The notes below the pieces were generated by a model. That model saw nothing but the letters and a program-made list of their open reading frames with translations, had not been told where the DNA came from and did not search any database. A program made the translations under genes and the position numbers. Positions 23,577-25,283 of a stretch of DNA of 25,283 nucleotides are shown one piece after another. The stretch comes from a virus: the IMG/VR virus record IMGVR_UViG_3300004097_000050, positions 1 to 25,283 of that record; one strand, 5' to 3'. The first letter of the stretch is position 1, and every line of letters starts with the position of its first letter.

Positions 23577-23888
23577 TTAGACTAATTCATCAATAATTTT
23601 TTGTAGTGCACTTAACGAATGAACACCATTTATTCTTGTACTTTCCTCACCATCTTTAAAGAAAATTATTGTTGGTATAGTTCTTATACCATAAGCTGCC
23701 GCTGAAATTCCACTATCATCAACATTAACTTTACCAACGTTAACACCTTCATTATTTTTTGCTAATGAATCAATTATTGGTCCTAAGGTTTTACATGGAC
23801 CACACCAAGGTGCCCAGAAGTCTAATACTACGATACCCTCATTAATGAATGTTTTTATTGTTTTGTCGTCCACCACTATACTTTTCAT
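23577..23888 (-). CDS. trxA: Thioredoxin
   Basis: 103 residues, full length for thioredoxin. VVLDFWAPWCGPCKTLGPII carries the redox-active WCGPCK (about 28-33), followed by VNVGKVNVDD, the cis-proline loop RTIPTIIFFKDG and a final helix. It would reduce disulfides, for example in ribonucleotide reductase or a phage replication factor, using host thioredoxin reductase. The leader shares a palindromic TATTTATAAATA (23901-23912) with the divergent gene at 23926. Confidence 0.95.
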   Translation of the reverse strand: MKSIVVDDKTIKTFINEGIVVLDFWAPWCGPCKTLGPIIDSLAKNNEGVNVGKVNVDDSGISAAAYGIRTIPTIIFFKDGEESTRINGVHSLSALQKIIDELV

Positions 23889-23900
23889 AATTTCTATGTT

Positions 23901-23912
23901 TATTTATAAATA
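23901..23912. promoter_or_regulatory. Palindromic TATTTATAAATA between divergent genes
   Basis: This 12-base palindrome presents the TATTTATA motif in the sense direction for both the thioredoxin gene (minus, start 23888) and the gene at 23926 (plus). It is a compact candidate bidirectional promoter for the phage-specific motif seen elsewhere in the window. Confidence 0.45.
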
Positions 23913-23925
23913 CATTAAATATTCA

Positions 23926-24177
23926 ATGACGGATACAACATTAATATGGAAAGCTATGAACATAATGATACTGGACTCACATCCAGCAGTTTATCAATAT
24001 GTTAAAGGTCAAAGTAAAAGTCGTGATGGTGCGGTCATGCGTGTAACTGAGGTCGCACATAAACCATTTATTGGTGTCTTCCCAATATCTAAAGTAAGGG
24101 GTGTTGCAAGAGAATACTTGAAAATGAAGGAATATGAATACAAGGCTGGTAGAATTAAAATTAAATCAATCTACTAA
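23926..24177 (+). CDS. Small basic hypothetical protein
   Basis: 83 residues from ATG 23926 (MTDTTLIWKAMNIMILDSHP). The frame extends upstream to 23845 but that part overlaps the thioredoxin gene, so the inner start is chosen. Basic and mostly helical, with a strand-rich centre (GAVMRVTEVAHKPFIGVFPI) and a Lys-rich C-terminus ending KSIY; this could bind nucleic acid. It overlaps the convergent gene at 24166 by 12 bases. Function unknown. Confidence 0.65.
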   Translation: MTDTTLIWKAMNIMILDSHPAVYQYVKGQSKSRDGAVMRVTEVAHKPFIGVFPISKVRGVAREYLKMKEYEYKAGRIKIKSIY

Positions 24178-24489
24178 TTCCCAGTTAACCTTTTTCATAT
24201 ATCTAATAGCCCTTTGGTATCTATTCCATCTATCATTAATAAAGAACCCACAACATATGTCACCAATATCTTTATCATTCAAAGAAAACGTTCTATTCGC
24301 CTTATAGGATATATAACTTAAGACATTTTTATCCCTACTAGATAAATTATCATTTATTATTGACTCTTTAAGTCGTTCACAAAATGAATTGAAAGTTGTT
24401 GATTTAGAACCAGACCTTGGGTATATTACCAATGCCCATTCACATAATGAATACTCAACCCAACGTCTTAATTTATCTTCACTATCCAT
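24166..24489 (-). CDS. Small hypothetical protein
   Basis: 107 residues, MDSEDKLRRWVEYSLCEWAL and so on. Trp, Tyr and Cys rich, helical, no membrane segment, no known domain. The promoter-like pair CTTG (24522-24525), 20 bases, TATATTTG (24494-24501) ends 4 bases before the ATG, implying a nearly leaderless transcript, as for clpC. Its 3' end overlaps the plus-strand gene ending at 24177 by 12 bases. Function unknown. Confidence 0.65.
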   Translation of the reverse strand: MDSEDKLRRWVEYSLCEWALVIYPRSGSKSTTFNSFCERLKESIINDNLSSRDKNVLSYISYKANRTFSLNDKDIGDICCGFFINDRWNRYQRAIRYMKKVNWELVD

Positions 24490-24493
24490 TACC

Positions 24494-24525
24494 CAAATAT
24501 ACGTTATTTTTAGTAAAGTTTCAAG
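24494..24525 (-). promoter_or_regulatory. Host-like promoter for the gene at 24489
   Basis: Minus-strand CTTG, 20 bases, TATATTTG. Bases around the -7 box (ACGTATATTTGG) nearly match the KTSC-thyA promoter (GCGTATATTTGG), so the two are probably the same class. Confidence 0.6.
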
Positions 24526-24545
24526 TATTTATTTTTAAAGTTATT

Positions 24546-24617
24546 ATGTTAAAAGAACCAGAAGATGAAATTGATGATTGGGAAGAGTTTGGTGACCATA
24601 TGATTACCTCATTTTAA
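24546..24617 (+). CDS. Very short acidic ORF (23 residues)
   Basis: MLKEPEDEIDDWEEFGDHM, then ITSF. A TATTTAT motif lies at 24526-24532, 13 bases before the ATG, the same layout as the other genes. A strongly acidic 23-residue peptide could act as a small inhibitor or DNA mimic, but this is speculation and the ORF may not be translated. Confidence 0.4.
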   Translation: MLKEPEDEIDDWEEFGDHMITSF

Positions 24618-24653
24618 TCTTTACCTTTACAAATAAAAATCCTATTATTGTAT

Positions 24654-24965
24654 ATGAAAAATATGATAATAAAATTCTTAAATAAAAATTTCTATTGTTC
24701 TATAGAGGGTGGTTGTGTATATAGTATTGATAATGATTCGATTGAAATCGGTTATTCAAATTTAGAGGATTTCATTAGAAGGACATTTGATTTAGAGGAA
24801 GATTATTCTTACGCAATAACCTTTAATTGGTTGTTAGATAATAACGCTCCATTAATTAAAAAGAATTGGTACCGTCAATTTGTGGATAATATATCAATTG
24901 GTGGTGATTACGAACAAACCTTAACTGAGGATATTGACTTTGAATATATTATTGTAAATGAATGA
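24654..24965 (+). CDS. Small acidic hypothetical protein
   Basis: 103 residues from ATG 24654; an upstream TTG at 24648 is an alternative. Begins MKNMIIKFLNKNFYCSIEGG. Acidic alpha/beta, with Tyr, Asp and Ile abundant and no membrane segment. It overlaps the next gene by 8 bases. Both proteins start with an (I/V)I-x-(K/R)FL-x-x-x-F segment, so the pair may be distantly related, but the resemblance is short. Function unknown. Confidence 0.65.
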   Translation: MKNMIIKFLNKNFYCSIEGGCVYSIDNDSIEIGYSNLEDFIRRTFDLEEDYSYAITFNWLLDNNAPLIKKNWYRQFVDNISIGGDYEQTLTEDIDFEYIIVNE

Positions 24966-25221
24966 TGAAATTATACTTAGATTTTTAAAAGAGGGTTTTC
25001 CAATAATAAGGATGCGTGTCAACGAGAATGGATACCCATCAACAACTGGAAATTTTAAACGAGTAATTAAAATTGAGGAAGATGGGAAGGTATATAAACT
25101 ATCCAACCCAAATGAACGATATAGTGCGATGTATTCCCTATCTCTGATACTCTGTCGTGTCTTTTATTTAAAAACTGAGGCTGTACTACCATTTATAAAG
25201 AAACACCTTCACATCACTTAG
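24958..25221 (+). CDS. Small hypothetical protein
   Basis: 87 residues, MNDEIILRFLKEGFPIIRMR and so on; the ATG lies inside the end of the previous gene (8-base overlap), implying coupled translation. It has a strand-rich centre (FKRVIKIEEDGKVYKLSN) and a hydrophobic helix (MYSLSLILCRVFYL, about 59-72) that is more likely a buried helix than a membrane span. Its end overlaps a minus-strand reading frame at the right edge by 8 bases. Function unknown. Confidence 0.62.
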   Translation: MNDEIILRFLKEGFPIIRMRVNENGYPSTTGNFKRVIKIEEDGKVYKLSNPNERYSAMYSLSLILCRVFYLKTEAVLPFIKKHLHIT

Positions 25222-25283
25222 TTTCTACATTTCGTAATCTAAGGATAAAATACCCAGCAAAGAATAGATAAAGCCATAGATGC
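25214..25283 (-). CDS. Partial membrane protein C-terminus at the right edge
   Basis: The last 22 codons of a minus-strand frame entering from the right edge: hydrophobic WLYLFFAGYFIL followed by the charged end RLRNVETK and TGA at 25214. A membrane helix with a positive cytoplasmic tail is a natural protein end. Too short to be certain. Confidence 0.4.
   Translation of the reverse strand, partial: HLWLYLFFAGYFILRLRNVETK

Overview
The window is a piece of a tailed-phage genome with a T4-type (myovirus-like) packaging module: a gp17-type large terminase, a gp20-type portal and a run of virion-like proteins. It also carries phage auxiliary genes (thymidylate synthase, ClpC-type unfoldase, lytic transglycosylase, thioredoxin, YkuK-like RNase H fold protein). 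DNA is AT-rich, genes are tightly packed and often overlap, and there are no rRNA, tRNA, IS or CRISPR features. Several intergenic regions carry promoter-like TTG/TTTG - 19-20 bp - TAnnTTTG elements, and starts lack strong Shine-Dalgarno sequences. Both traits are typical of Bacteroidota, so a Bacteroidota host is inferred from sequence style, not proven.

Layout. 1-7021 (minus strand): ATPase-only terminase paralog, full TerL, small ORF, portal, a hypothetical, a membrane/coiled-coil protein, a PAS-fold protein and a partial gene at the left edge. A terminator at 7079-7101 separates this from 7105-11722 (minus), a set of acidic, virion-like conserved proteins, two of which are probably one product joined by a frameshift at an A10 run. 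11766-12017 is a small beta-rich, virion-like ORF. 12102-13563 (minus) holds a KTSC-domain protein and ThyA. A compact divergent promoter region (13604-13667) separates these from the plus-strand clpC-like gene, a membrane protein and a DUF5661/GNAT protein (13674-17665). 17662-23888 (minus) holds the lytic transglycosylase, a split ABC-ATPase/GNAT gene (COG2401 type), small ORFs, the YkuK-like protein, an LRR protein, small hypotheticals and thioredoxin. 23926 to the end is a mosaic of small hypotheticals on both strands.

How it fits together. The left half packages DNA and builds the capsid. The middle supplies nucleotide metabolism (ThyA) and protein quality control or remodelling (ClpC), and the right half supplies lysis and host takeover or unknown functions. 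The most notable points are: (i) two TerL ATPases in tandem, one with no nuclease domain, with a perfect 14-bp hairpin that buries the TerL start codon; (ii) two genes broken by the same sign of frameshift at long homopolymers, either programmed or transcriptional slippage or a base undercalled in assembly; (iii) a TATTTAT motif on the sense strand in front of nearly every gene that has an upstream gap, a candidate phage-specific promoter; (iv) a phage ClpC that keeps an LGF ClpP-docking tripeptide; (v) a PAS protein overlapping a membrane protein at the end of the packaging operon.
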